64,000 nt of DNA from Alviniconcha marisindica (GCA_018857735.1 JABMCL010000958.1:95001-159000), one strand, 5' to 3'. Counted from the first letter of the stretch, positions 1-14,783 are shown. The notes: a model not told the origin generated them from the sequence alone. Program-made: numbers and translations.

Positions 1-88
<88 letters not shown>

Positions 89-189
89 GGTGCATGAATG
101 CATATGTGTGTGTGTGTTGGTGCATGAATGCTTGCATGTGTGTGTGTTGGTGCATGATGCTTGTGTTGTGTTTGTGTGTGTGTGTGTGT

Positions 190-383
<194 letters not shown>

Positions 384-411
384 GTATGTTGTGTGTGTGT
401 GTGTGTGTGTG

Positions 412-451
<40 letters not shown>

Positions 452-473
452 TGTGTGTGTGTTGGTATGTGAA

Positions 474-535
<62 letters not shown>

Positions 536-789
536 GTGTGTATGTTTGTGTGTTGTTTAGTTAGTTACTGTTTCTGAATGATTCACAAAATGGGCTTTTA
601 TCTTATAGTATGCAGACAATGTTTTGAGTCTCTGACTTGTCAAAAAGAGAAGAAAAAAAGAAGAAAAAAGAAGAAGAAAAGGTTTTCATCTTAAACAGTA
701 TGCTATCAATGCTTGGCTTCTCTGATTCATCCATACAATAAGCATGTATCTATGAGAATATGCTAACATTTTATTTGTTTTTGTATCAG

Positions 790-843
790 CAAGTGATTCA
801 CACATGTACCAAGCTGACTGGGCAAACTCCTTCTTACCTGCAG
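790..843 (+). CDS. Exon 1 of the window (18 codons, phase 0-0)
   Basis: Acceptor ttttgtatcag precedes it and donor gtaaat follows. It translates as QVIHTCTKLTGQTPSYLQ with no stop. The length is an exact codon multiple and both introns are phase 0, which is unusual in this gene; the only other phase 0-0 exon is 48310-48402, which also lies two exons before a run of GCC2/GCC3 modules. No domain is recognised. It is short, so the call rests on splice sites and phase. Confidence 0.6.
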
Positions 844-891
844 GTAAATTCTTCTGTTAATGTGGTGGCTTTAAAAATAAATAATTTTGTT

Positions 892-963
892 TACTGCTTT
901 AGAAGACCGCCACCATCTACATTGCTGTGACAATTGACCTGGCCCAGATCACACAGGGTGATT
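892..963 (+). repeat. Partial copy of the acceptor and 5' end of exon 2
   Basis: About 71 bp match 980-1050 with few differences, including the branch/acceptor region (actgctttag versus actgcttcag) and the codons for AVT.DLAQITQGD. It runs into a stop soon after (GDFLFVL then TGA). It could act as a decoy acceptor or be a dead tandem duplicate. Confidence 0.85.
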
Positions 964-989
964 TTTTGTTTGTTCTTTGACTGCTTCAG

Positions 990-1242
990 ATTGTTGCCAC
1001 CATCTACCTTGCTGTGACAAATGACCTGGCCCAGATCACACAGGGTGATTATGATGCTTGTGAACCGCTCTTCAATGATGATGCATATACTGGATCATTC
1101 TTTGCTGATCCGGCTACCTTTGTGGATTGCGGAAATGCAGGAATACAGAACCTGACACTTGAAAGTCATTCTCTGGTGCGTAGAGACAAGACCTGCAGCA
1201 TTGGATCTGTTGTGCGGAGTGTCGGGGACACAGACAAGTGTG
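990..1242 (+). CDS. Exon 2: unassigned extracellular segment preceding GCC2/GCC3 modules
   Basis: Acceptor ctgcttcag, donor gtaggt. The 253-nt exon enters in phase 0 and leaves in phase 1. It begins IVATIYLAVTNDLAQ and contains DYDACEPLFNDDAYTG, FVDCGNAG and DKTCSIGSVV, ending DTDKC. Four Cys suggest a disulfide-bonded ectodomain. An NLT sequon is present. No family was recognised; position suggests it is the domain that closes with a Cys just before the first GCC2/GCC3 module. Confidence 0.8.
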
Positions 1243-1700
1243 GTAGGTATCACTGACAGGAGTTCATGTCAAGTAGTTCTTTATTCCATTTAAAGAAAAC
1301 TGTGGGCCCCAGTCACATGAATAACAAACAAAACAATGCGCACAACAAGAGTTTAAGAAGTGCACAACTACACACAGGCTGGATTGATTCAAAGATCATT
1401 ATTCAATAGAATGTATATTTTGTTAAAGAAATGTGGTGTAAAATAGGTAGCATTACATCATTAGAATGTGTGTGCATATAATAAGCACAAGTGTAATTAT
1501 TACTATCTTCATGCTATCCCTTCACACTTACACCCAAACTTGTACACCCCCTCATCCACACACATGCCTGCATACACATTTTACACTAAAATAAAATAAT
1601 TGCAAATTATTATAAAACATTCAGTTCTACATGTATACATTTAAGTTAGTTGTAAGATCATCATTGAAAGATCTTGCAACAATACACAGCACCCTTCTTG

Positions 1701-1962
<262 letters not shown>

Positions 1963-2035
1963 GCTATATGAGCCAGGCGAAATACTACAAGCTGCATATA
2001 CGTAGGTGCTGGTGTTTATGGGCATTTTCGTAGAA

Positions 2036-3130
2036 TTATTGGCAGCATTTCCTGCCTTTCCCTGTTTCCATGTGAGCCTTGCAACTACTCCAGGTACAAC
2101 AGCAGTGTGTTAATGGACTGTTGGCATTTGTGTTAATGGACTAGTTGTTACAGTAATAAACGAGAGCATTTCCCACCTTTCCCCAAGTCTGAAGTTGTTA
2201 CTGTAATAAATGACTGTTTTCCAGTCTAAAGTTGTTACAGTGTATCAGTAATAAATTACCATGTTTCCTACCTTTCCCAAAACCTGAAGTTGTTACAGTA
2301 ATGTTGTTACAGTAATAAATGACAGAATTTTCCATCTTTTCCCAAGTCTGAAGTTGTTACAGTAATGTTGTTACAGTATTACTATAATGACAGTTTTCCA
2401 CCTTTTCCTAAATCTGAAGTTGTTACAGTAATGTTGTTACAGAAATAAATGGCAGGTTCCCGTCTTTTTCAAGTTTGTGTGACCCAGACAACTACTGCAG
2501 AAGCAGCGGACGTGGGTGTTTTTATTTTTTATATATATTTTTCTAGTGAGTTGTAACAGTTGGTGGCAGTGTTTGCTGTATTTCCCCAGAGCTGTGTGAG
2601 CCAGGCAACTACTACAGCAACACTGTGTTGGTGTGAGTGCTAATAGAGTTCTAACAGTTAATGGCAGCTTTCCCGACCCTTTTCCAGTGTTGTGTGAGCC
2701 AGGCAACTACCAGTTCTACAAGTACAACAGCACTGTGTGTGGGTGTGAGTGCTAATGGATGAGTTCTAACAGTTAATGGCAGCTTTCCCCACCCTTTTCC
2801 AGTGTTGTGTGAGCCAGGCAACTACCAGTTCTACAAGTACAACAGCACTGTGTGTGTGTGTGACTGCACTACTAGTACTACAACGGCACTGTGTGTGGGA
2901 GTGAGTGTGCTACTAGTACTACAAGTACAACAGCACTGTGTGTGGGTGTGGGTGCGCTACTAATACTACAAATACAATAGCACTGTGTGTGGGTGTGAAT
3001 GCAGTACTAGTACAAGTACAACAGCACTGTGTGTGGGTGTGAGTGCACTACTAGTACTACAACAGCACTGTGTGTGGGTGTGAATGCACTACTAGTACTA
3101 CAAGTACAACAGCACTGTGTGTGGGTGTGA
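2036..3130 (+). repeat. Array of copies of the exon 3 acceptor and 5' edge
   Basis: Degenerate copies of intron end plus exon start ('cctttccccag' + 'tgtgagccaggcaactac') recur near 2046, 2462, 2590, 2688 and 2803. Shorter copies of the trailing 'acaagtacaacagcactgtgtgtgggtgtgagtg' unit fill 2860-3130. A sub-array built on 'gaagttgttacagtaat' occupies 2130-2450. The true exon follows at 3198. Confidence 0.85.
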
Positions 3131-3197
3131 GTGCCAATGAGAAAGTTCTTACAGTTAATGGCAATAGTTAATGGCATTTTTTCCCACCCTTCCCCAG

Positions 3198-3353
3198 TGC
3201 CGTGTGAACCAGGCAACTACTACAATGGCAGTGTGTGTCTGGAGTGTCCTGACGGCAAATACCAAGACCTGGCGGGACAGACCCAGTGCAAGGACTGTGA
3301 GAATGGTGCTCAGTTTACCAATCAGCCCAGACTTTCTTCAGGCCAGTGTGTTG
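3198..3353 (+). CDS. Exon 3: GCC2/GCC3 (ephrin-receptor-like) module 1
   Basis: Acceptor cttccccag, donor gtaagt, phase 1-1, 156 nt. It begins PCEPGNYYNGSVCLECPDG, continues KYQDLAGQTQCKDCENG and ends SGQC. The Cys layout C-x-PG-x-Y..C-x-x-C..G-x-Y-x-x..G-x..C-x-x-C..G..C is the GCC2/GCC3 signature. One module per exon with symmetric phase 1 is the shuffling-competent form. Confidence 0.93.
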
Positions 3354-5331
<1,978 letters not shown>

Positions 5332-5508
5332 CATCCTGCCCTCTTGGCTTCGTCAATGGCCAGGGTTTCACAGCCACCCCTGCCAAGTGCATGCCTTGTG
5401 CTGAGGACTCTTACGTGGACACTCCTTACACTGCTACCTGCAGTGGCTGTACCACTGACAGCACTACATCAGGGGTGGAGGGGGCCACTAGTGCAAGTGC
5501 CTGTAAAG
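5332..5508 (+). CDS. Exon 4: GCC2/GCC3 module 2
   Basis: Acceptor ccctgttgcag, donor gtagag, phase 1-1, 177 nt. It reads ASCPLGFVNGQGFTATPAKC, then MPCAEDSYVDTPYTATCSGC and TTDSTTSGVEGATSASACK. The Cys spacing fits a slightly longer GCC2/GCC3 repeat. It sits between two clear modules of the same family. Confidence 0.9.
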
Positions 5509-7292
<1,784 letters not shown>

Positions 7293-7448
7293 GAAAGTGT
7301 CCAGCTGGCGAGTATCCTGTGAACAACAAAGACTGTGCCCTTTGTCCAGCTGGTTACTACAAGTCGACTGCGGAAAACGTGGCTTGTACAGCATGTGGTG
7401 CTAATGAAACCACAACCAGGACTGGGTCCACTGCCAGCGCTGATTGTG
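7293..7448 (+). CDS. Exon 5: GCC2/GCC3 module 3
   Basis: Acceptor acattgttgcag, donor gtcagt, phase 1-1, 156 nt. It reads KCPAGEYPVNNKDCALCPAG, then YYKSTAENVACTACGANETT and TRTGSTASADC. All six expected Cys are present. The donor is a non-optimal GTCAGT and is itself tandemly copied downstream. Confidence 0.93.
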
Positions 7449-8190
7449 GTCAGTATGATGCTTCTTGTTTGCCCAATACACAACTCATATTGTGGTCAGT
7501 ATGATGCTCCCTGTGTGCCCAATACACAACTCATATTGTGGTCAGTATGATGCTCCCTGTGTGCCCAGTACACAGCTCTTATTTGTGGTTAGTGTGATGT
7601 TTCCCAGATGTCCAGTACACAGCTCTGATTGTAGTCAATATGTTTCCTGTATGCCCAATGCACACCTCTGGTTGTGGTCACTATGTTTCTTGTTTTGTGA
7701 TCAGTGTGATGTTCCCTGTATGCCCAGTACATAGCTCTGATTGTGGTCAGTGTGATGCTCCCTGTATGCCCAATACACAGCTGTGACTGTGGTCAGTGTG
7801 GAGTTCCCTGTATGCCCAATACACAGCTCTGATTGTGGTCAGTGTTCCCAAGCTATGCCCTGGGCATAGCTCTGGTTGTGGTCAGTGTTCCATAACTATG
7901 CCCTGGACATAGCTCTGTGGTGTGTGTGGTGTTCCCTGTATGCCCAATATACAGCTCTGACTGGTCAGTGCGGTGTTCCCTGTATGCCCAGTACACCGCT
8001 CTGATTGTGGTCAGTGTTCCCTAGCTATGCCCTGGACATAGCTCTGGTTGTGGTCAGTGTGATGTTCCCTGTATGCCCAGTACACAGCTCTGATTGTGGT
8101 CAGTGTTCCCTAGCTATGCCCAGTGCACAACTCTGATTGTGGTCAGTGTTCCCTAGCTATGCCCAGTGCACAACTCTGATTGTGGTCAGT
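7441..8190 (+). repeat. Tandem array of the exon 5 3' end and its donor site
   Basis: The sequence 'gattgtg|gtcagtatgatgctt' with 'tgcccaatacacaactc' repeats with a period of 46 bp at first (GT of the donor-like site at 7449, 7495, 7541) and then degenerates through about 8190, roughly 15 copies. Each copy keeps a GTGGTCAGT donor-like core. Confidence 0.93.
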
Positions 8191-8466
8191 ATGTCTCCTA
8201 TATAGCTACTATAGCAATACCAACTCCACTTTGAAGGCTGCTCATTGTATTGATTATGACGTGTTCATTGTATGCAGGAATCCCCAAACCTCTGTGTTTC
8301 TGCATCCATGGTCTGTTTCCCAGAACACTATTAAAACATAAAGGACATGCTTGATGAACAGTCGATCACACTTGTTTCTGATCAATTATGCTTAGCCCTA
8401 ACTGATATATATGGCTTTTGACTGTGCCCAGGTAACTGTAACTAGGTTATTCTTTTTTGGTTTCAG

Positions 8467-8547
8467 AGAGTATAACTGCAGCAGCGTGTCAGAATGGTGG
8501 AACACCAATGTTGGACTACCATCAAAGCTACTGTAACTGCCCAGCTG
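8467..8547 (+). CDS. Exon 6: start of EGF-like domain 1
   Basis: Acceptor ttttggtttcag, donor gtgagg, phase 1-1, 81 nt. It encodes ESITAAACQNGGTPMLDYHQ then SYCNCPA, joined to exon 7 by GYYGDLC. CQNGG and C-x-C followed by G-Y-x-G-x-x-C are EGF features. The first Cys pair is atypical, so this may be a shortened EGF. Confidence 0.88.
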
Positions 8548-8750
8548 GTGAGGCTGAAGACAGCTAGTACACACTTCTGAGTTGGTTTAAGCAATTGTAT
8601 TAATGAAAACACACCAACAGACAATAACAGAATAGTTTGGGAGCGAAGACACTTTTGAGTTATCTTACCATTTAAGCAATTTTATTAATGAAAACATGCC
8701 AACAGACAGTAATGAAATAGTTTTGGGAGCATCAAACAAGTAAACTTATA

Positions 8751-9893
8751 TGTGACCCACTCCCACCAATTCAGTGCTAAGTCGCAGCAGCCAATCAGCC
8801 CTAGACACAGAAATAGCCACTGGGGGTCGATTCAGGTGATTTTCACTTTTTTGCAGAATTACATTCTTTAGACCTTAAATTATCATGTAATTATGGTATT
8901 TTGGTTTAGAGATAGCATAAACTGTTAAAAAAATGGGTTTAAACGCTCCTACCTGCAATAAAAGGCGCTAATGTTTACGCAGAATGACCAACATTTGGCC
9001 AAATAAAACATATTTTTCCCCCCAGCATGTAGTACATCGTTGGAAAGCTCTTTTGTGAGAACCTTCCCGCTGGACGTGTCAAGATTAAACTAGGTCAGTC
9101 CTCCCAAATAAGGCAAACATAAGCTATACAAACTTTGAATGTCGACCAATCAGAGATACTGGCACTCATTCTCCTAGCAATGAACAAAGTACTTGCCCTC
9201 TGATTGGCTGAAAAAATAACTAGGGGAAATAACCTCCCTCCTTCCCGTCATTGTTTTCATTCTCGCAATGGAACGACGACTCGCTTCTCTGCTGAATACA
9301 TGCAAATCGGGGAATTTACCAGAGTGGTCTGATGATGAATGCTCGTCGGAACCCGATGTTGAAATACACAGTCTGTGTGTCTTTCACTGCTTATTCTGCA
9401 CCGAGCTAGACTAAGTATTAATAACTCACAAATCCCCCCCCCCCCCATTTTCATTAAATGTTAATAATTTTGCTTTAACAGAGTATTACTAAATTTTTGT
9501 TCTTACACAGCAACATGTCAGCATTTTGTGATGAAGATGGTTGATTCACTACATAAAGACCAGTTAAAAATTTTGCGGGGGGCCTCTGCATATGCTAACA
9601 TTAAACATATCCAATGTATTACCATGATAAAAATCGGGAAGTTTGGCTGACTCTGAACCCCTGTTTCTACGGAAAATATGCAAAAAGACAAAAATCTTTC
9701 AGAGCCATTTTCTTAAAATGGCTGCCGTTACTCTTAGCAACTTCAAATGACCACAACTTCAATACTTTTGGGATGACAGTCTTCATTTAAACACCAAAAT
9801 AATCAACAGAATCTGCAGTTTTCAAAACTGTATATCATATATCTCAAAATACCCCAAAACAAGTTAGCACTTGTTTTGTGAGAGTGGGTCACA
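8751..9893. mobile_element. 1.1-kb TIR DNA transposon, non-autonomous, TA target duplication
   Basis: Ends are TGTGACCCACTC and GAGTGGGTCACA, flanked by TA on both sides. Insertion into one copy of a tandem repeat gives the empty site (cttata..tgtaagac) directly from the neighbouring units. It contains a short frame at 9268-9414 but no transposase catalytic core. The superfamily is uncertain; TA duplication is compatible with Tc1/mariner-type insertion. Confidence 0.8.
9268..9414 (+). pseudogene. 48-codon frame inside the TIR element, likely 5' remnant of its ORF
   Basis: It starts MERRLASLLNTCKSG and is followed by NLPEWSDDECSSEPDVEIHS, an acidic Ser/Asp N-terminus common in transposase or accessory ORFs of animal DNA transposons. 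It ends early at TAA. It could be the leftover first exon of an autonomous relative. Not a host gene. Confidence 0.45.
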
Positions 9894-10596
9894 TATGTAA
9901 GACACTTTTGAGTTATCTCACTGTTTAAGTAATTTTATTAATGAAACATACCAAGAGACGGTAACAGAATAGTTTTGGGAGCATCAAACAAGTAAACTTA
10001 TAATTATGTAAGACATTTTTTAGTTATCTTACCATTGAATTTAAGCAATTTTATCAGTGAAAACATACTGACAAACAAAAACAGAATAGTTTTGGGAGCG
10101 TCAAACAAGTAAAGTTATATAGGATGCTTTTGATTTATCTTACGGTTGTTGACACCAGTTCCTTTCTGCTAATTCTAGTCAGCATTAGGTGTTTTGAATC
10201 CAGATCTGTTTGGGGATTTAGGTTTGACTGACATGTACAGCATCCACAAAATGAATCACAAGCATGTGTTTGGTTGTTTTGTACTTAAACAGATCATGAT
10301 TTATGATACATTTAGTGGCTGTGGTTTTGATGTAGTTCCATGTTTTCATGAACACCATGTGATTTGCAAACAAGGTCTTCAAAAGTTGCATTGTCTTTCA
10401 ATTGTTGACAGATAAAGTTTTGATAACCTTGTCTCATTCCCTTTGGCAGGGGAGAGTCTAAAAATAGAACAGACCGTATTTTGTTTCTGTATTCATGTGG
10501 ATTGACTGAGAACTTGAACTTCTTGCTTGTTGTTTGATGTGAAGGTGTTTATATCTCAAATGTGGCACACTCACATGCTTGCACGGCCTCCTGCAG

Positions 10597-10713
10597 GTTA
10601 CTATGGAGACCTGTGTCAGAATGCCACGAATGCCTGTGACTCCAGTCCCTGTGTCAACAATGGAACTTGCAATGCGACTGGCCCCTCCTCCTACACCTGC
10701 GCTTGTCCAAGGG
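10597..10713 (+). CDS. Exon 7: end of EGF 1 and start of EGF 2
   Basis: Acceptor gcctcctgcag, donor gtgagg, phase 1-1, 117 nt. It reads GYYGDLCQNATNACDSSPCV then NNGTCNATGPSSYTCACPR. EGF 2 begins ACDSSPCVNNGTC and needs a following C-terminal loop; exon 16094-16232 supplies it (VFGGDNCETDL). The PAN-like exon in between does not. Confidence 0.92.
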
Positions 10714-10984
10714 GTGAGGGGTTGGACCTCCTGGACAGGTCCTGTACTTTATTGAAGATGACAGGCTAAACAGGACCCTCTTGACTGATCCATCCCATTT
10801 CAGTGTTTCAAGAAGAGATTGTTGCTTGGTTGTCTTATCTTTTTCCTCCATTTTTTGGTGGTGGAGGGGTTGGGGGTGGACAAAATTTACCCCACCATCA
10901 CCCCCCACCCCCAAACTTGTTTGGTTCTTTCAAAACCTTCATATAGCAGAGATGAAACTTTTCTGCCAACTAGCAGATTTCTGC

Positions 10985-11097
10985 TGATTCATAGGATCCA
11001 GGGACCATTTTTTTTAGGTCAGTGTAAATCTAAACTAACAGAATTCTGCTGATTCATAGGATCCAGGGACCATTTTTTTTAGGTCAGTGTAAATCTA
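10985..11097 (+). repeat. Direct duplication of about 58 bp
   Basis: 'ctgctgattcataggatcc..agggaccattttttttaggtcagtgtaaatct' occurs twice in tandem (about 10980-11034 and 11045-11097). Confidence 0.9.
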
Positions 11098-11954
11098 CTG
11101 AGAAAATGTGAGGGTATATCTGTAATAAGTTAGAGGTTTTCAGAGTCAAATTTCCAAGCATGGCTTGGTTTTTGATTTTGTTCTTGAACAATTCAACTTC
11201 AACTTGTGTCTACTAGGGATGATAGCATACAGTATGAGTGAGGCTAGGCAAGACAGTGACACCCTGGAAATGCTGCTGTTGTCCCTGAAAAACATGCCAT
11301 ATATAATTTCTTTTCATGGCCATTTTTCCTAGATAGCATAAACACACGGTGCAAAAATGCTCTGTAAATTATGACAAGGCAACAAAACCACTGTCACAGA
11401 AACTGACACTACAGTGAAAAATAAGTGTAACTGGAGATGACTTGAAGAAATGACCAAGATGAATTTTATTTTAGCCCCCAGAAAAAGTTGTGTGAGTCAT
11501 GAAGTGGAAGTGTGCGCAGGAAACACAATTCACTAGCTCAGCCAGTGGACCAAGCAGCATAATGGGAATTGTTGTTGATGTGAAGTCAAACAGAATGTCT
11601 GTTTCTTCAACTTATTTTTCCATTCAGACTGTAAAGCATGCTGTCCAGGCCGTTAAGAGGTCTGCTGTGGGGTGTTTCTGTTGAAAGGATGCCAAATACA
11701 CTCCTAACAACCAAGAACTCTGTTGCCTCATGAGGACTGCAACAAGTGCTTGGAGAGCCAAGCAGAAACAGCAGCAGGAGCTGCTGGCACACCAACAAGG
11801 AACAGCTGTCTCTCAAACAACACAAAGCATTGAGCGAGTAAAAAATCAAGGCATTGAAAGCAGAAGCTGAAAAAGTCTCAAGACTAGCTCACAAGAGACA
11901 GCAAGAGAAAGCAACCTAAAAGCATTGGTCCAAAACAGAAAAGCCAAACCACAA

Positions 11955-12017
<63 letters not shown>

Positions 12018-12019
<2 letters not shown>

Positions 12020-12866
12020 TGCACTCCTATGGTGTGTATTATCTATATATATATATTCCAAAGGACTAGACACTGAGTGGGCACCATGGATAGTGGGCGG
12101 GGATAGCTCAGTGGTTAGAGCGCCGGGCTCATGACTGAAAGGTCGCAGGTTCAAATCCCTGCAGGAGCGGCGGGAGAATTTTCTTCTCCAGGGTCGACTT
12201 TCTGTGCTGACTCTAATTTTGGTATCCGTTCCACCCCCGTGTTACTGCAGTAGCGCGTAAAAGATCCCGGTTATTCTGCCAAAGGTGCAGGTGGCAGGTT
12301 ACAGCTAAACACGCATACACCTTACGTATGTGGCTTTGCATGAAGTGACATGGTGCATGGTTGTATGGTGTACACAGAACTTGCACCGAGATGGCTGCAG
12401 TTTCATGTGGCACCAGCCATGCCAGCGCTGTAAGTACACCACTTTGGTGGATATGCAAAAAACGCGCTATAAAAAGCCAGTCACTCATGTAGAGCTACAT
12501 GCGAGCACAGTGAGTCTGCTCAAGAGAGCGGAGAATAGCGCTATATAAGTGATCATCAATCAATGGAGTTAATGAAATGGAGGACAGAAGGCTGCTTCAT
12601 TTGAACCTGCAGTCTCTGCATCCCAGTCCACTGTTTACTTTTATCAAGATCCAAATACTTAGAAGGCTAAAAAGAATGCTATTTATTATGACAAAACACA
12701 AACTAAATAGTTTTTTTTTTTTTTTTTAACCTTTTATGTGTTTGGATCCTGTTTTAGAACACTAGCAGTCAGTCATTGTTTCAGATTTTTAAAAACAACA
12801 ACTTTTACCTACTCACCCTCCCCACTTCCATGTTTGTAATATTCCCTGTGTGCCATGTACCCGTCT
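12018..12866. repeat. Duplicate of the intron segment 15705-16075, with a SINE inserted
   Basis: Both copies share a CA array, 'tattatct..tatatattc', 'gaatagacac.gagtgggca', 'ggagttaatgaaat', a long block from 'ttgaac' to 'ccatgt.tgtaatattcc', and 'tgtgtgccatg'. The upstream copy differs mainly by the SINE at 12091-12562. The downstream copy abuts the acceptor of exon 16094. Confidence 0.9.
12091..12562 (+). mobile_element. tRNA-derived SINE, full length, with ATGGA target duplication
   Basis: The head has an A box (tagctcagtggttagagcg) and a B box (ggttcaaatcc) around a CAT anticodon position, resembling a Met-type tRNA. A body of about 400 bp follows ('ttctgccaaaggtgcag', 'gctaaacacgcat', 'tggtgcatggttgt'), ending ATCATCAATCA. 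Flanking ATGGA (12086-12090 and 12563-12567) is the target duplication. The paralogous segment near 15785 is the empty site. Confidence 0.92.
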
Positions 12867-13409
12867 AGCTCACAAGAGACAGCAAGAGAAAAAAAACACC
12901 TAAAAGCATTAGTCCAAAATAGAAAAGCCAAACCACAGATCAAAATAATTGAGGATGAACCTCTGGCAGAGTTTATGTACCTTGTATTTACATGCATGCC
13001 AGGTTAGAGTTACCATAGGTGGCTCAGGTCTTTGTTGTACTTGTGTTATGTATTTTGAGTGCTAATTAACTCCCTTGTGTGTTGAATCAAACCACAGATA
13101 GTTAGTCCAAAACAGAAAAGCCAAACCACAGATAGCAACAAAACCTAAGAAGTGACTAAGAGACAAAAATGTGCAGAGTAATATTCGAAATGACATTATC
13201 ACTGTCTTAATGCTTTTTTTCACTATTTAATTCCAGTAACCATCTCAGTATTTGAGATGCATCCGCATGCAGCAACCATGCTTTTCCTGTAGCATACTTC
13301 TCATGAAACTCCATTACAACTGCAAAGATCATTGAGTTTTGCTGTGCTTTGTGCTCTGTGCTTTGTGGTTAAACCATCCAGCATCCCTGATCACAATCAA
13401 TCAATCAAT

Positions 13410-13745
13410 ATTTTATTTTATGTCTGTTCACATCAAGGTGATATTAGACAAAAACAAAAACATATAATTATTATTTATACAAATTTTCCCACAGGACTAT
13501 GAACAATTGATTTGACAATATTAGTAATAACATCAGTATTACACAAAATATCTCTTACATTGTTGTAAGCATTTAAGTCATATCCATTTTTCTGAAATAA
13601 CTCTGTAGTAATAGGACATTCAAGCAGTATGTGTTTAACATACTGATCACCTGATCACCACTGTGCCCAAGAAAACGCTCTCTGATCTTCATAGTGTGAA
13701 AGAAAACTTTTCTAGATAATGTTTTGTGCCCAAGAAAACCTTTCT
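13410..13745 (-). mobile_element. LINE 3' fragment, ORF2 C-terminus
   Basis: The reverse strand encodes ECPITTELFQKNGYDLNAY followed by NNVRDIL, the same C-terminal peptide as the plus-strand copy at 52410-52650. Cys/His 'HILLECP' motifs of this kind mark the C-terminus of non-LTR retrotransposon ORF2. Several frame breaks are present. Confidence 0.7.
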
Positions 13746-14548
13746 TGATCATCATCAAGCCCAGGATTGTCATCCTTTTAGCGGCATCATTTTACTGTGT
13801 GGAAAGAAGAAAAAAGAAAGAAAGAGGCAAACAGCAGGCAAAGGGCGGATCTGTGTGTACGTGTGTCCATGCATGTATGTGTATGTGGATTTTTGTGTAC
13901 ACATGTGCTTGTGTATTTGTGTAATGTAGGGCTTACCTGTTTAGCTTCTTGTGATTTGAATTGCTTGTAGTCATTGTTATTGCCATTTCCCACCTGAGGT
14001 GTCTCAACGTAGATGTAGTTTTAAATTTTAATTTTGTACAGTGTGCTGAGCTCTGTTTTTATGTTAGATGGTCATGCTTGCCAAGTATGTCATTATTATT
14101 TATTATTGTTATAATAAAAGGTAAATTACATGTACACTTTTGACCAACTGGGATTAGACATAAATCAGTTTTGCAAGAAACGAGGAGGAATCCCTTACCA
14201 ATGGCAGATCAGTATGCATTAAGAGAATGGAAAGATTTGGGCCATTTGGTCTAACAAGGTTTGAAGGGTGGTGACATTTTGTCAGCCATACAAATGACCC
14301 AACACAGTGTGAGAGCTAAGTGTAAATTTCATGCCCTGATTATGTTCCCACAGTGTAGTACTGCAGAGGCACAAATTAAGGTCCGCTCTGTTGGGAACCC
14401 AGATTCGACAATGTTTTCTCGTTATAGCCCGGAGTAGGTCAGAATATAGGCAGGCATGCTGCCTTCACTTCCTGGAATCCCAGTTCATTCACCTTCATTT
14501 TTTTACAGATCCTCTCCCTACGTTTTAATTGTGATATGGCTGTTTCAG

Positions 14549-14783
14549 AACCAATTTGTACCATGGAGGCCAGAAACGTAAAAAATGATTTTAAATTCCC
14601 TACTGACTATCGAGCTTGGCAACGTCAATCTCAGCTCATGCCAACAGCAATGCCTCGACACCGAGAAGTGCAAAGCCATTGAATTCGTTACCAAACCTGA
14701 CATGTGCACCACGTACTCACAGTACGCTAGTGGAAGCGCCAGTTATGCCAAGACTTTCATAAAGTCTTGCTCATGGATATACT
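14549..14783 (+). pseudogene. Orphan Apple/PAN-like exon, one base out of frame
   Basis: A strong acceptor (atggctgtttcag) and donor (gtaagt) bound 235 nt. From 14585 the frame gives LTIELGNVNLSSCQQQCLDT, then EKCKAIEFVTKPDMC and TTYSQYASG: the SxxxCxxxC..C.A..F...C pattern is PAN/Apple. The phase-1 entry frame gives PICTMEARNVKN and needs one base less to connect, with the six-A run at 14580-14585 the obvious place. The exon lies inside an intron that splits EGF 2; leaving it out gives an intact EGF. It may be a retired or alternative cassette, or an assembly homopolymer error in a real alternative exon. Confidence 0.7.

Larger units (their letters stand above)
8565..10122. repeat. About 110-bp tandem repeat, four units, split by a transposon
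   Basis: Units 'gacacttttgagttatctta..tttaagcaattttattaatgaaaacat..aacagaatagttttgggagc..caaacaagtaaacttata' lie at about 8565-8643 (short), 8646-8750, 9895-10008 and 10008-10122. The TIR element at 8751-9893 interrupts the second/third unit boundary. Confidence 0.85.
11886..13135. repeat. Duplicated 'gctcacaagagacagcaagag' repeat-family segments
   Basis: A segment with 'agctcacaagagacagcaag' and 'gtccaaaacagaaaagcc' is found at 11886-11950, 12867-12937 and partly at 13098-13130. The region after the second copy ('tctggcagagtttatgtacc') recurs at 63785 near the window end, so this is a dispersed repeat, probably transposon-derived. Confidence 0.7.

Noticed and set aside
7441..8190. CRISPR-like regularly spaced repeats
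   Set aside because: Eukaryotic intron; repeats are tandem without unique spacers and begin at a splice donor.
11499..11684. 61-codon frame MKWKCAQETQFT...
   Set aside because: No domain, no splice signals in phase, lies next to dispersed repeat copies.
12098..12170. Functional tRNA gene
   Set aside because: A and B boxes are clear, but the anticodon stem is mismatched and the sequence continues into a repeated SINE body with target duplications; it is a SINE head.
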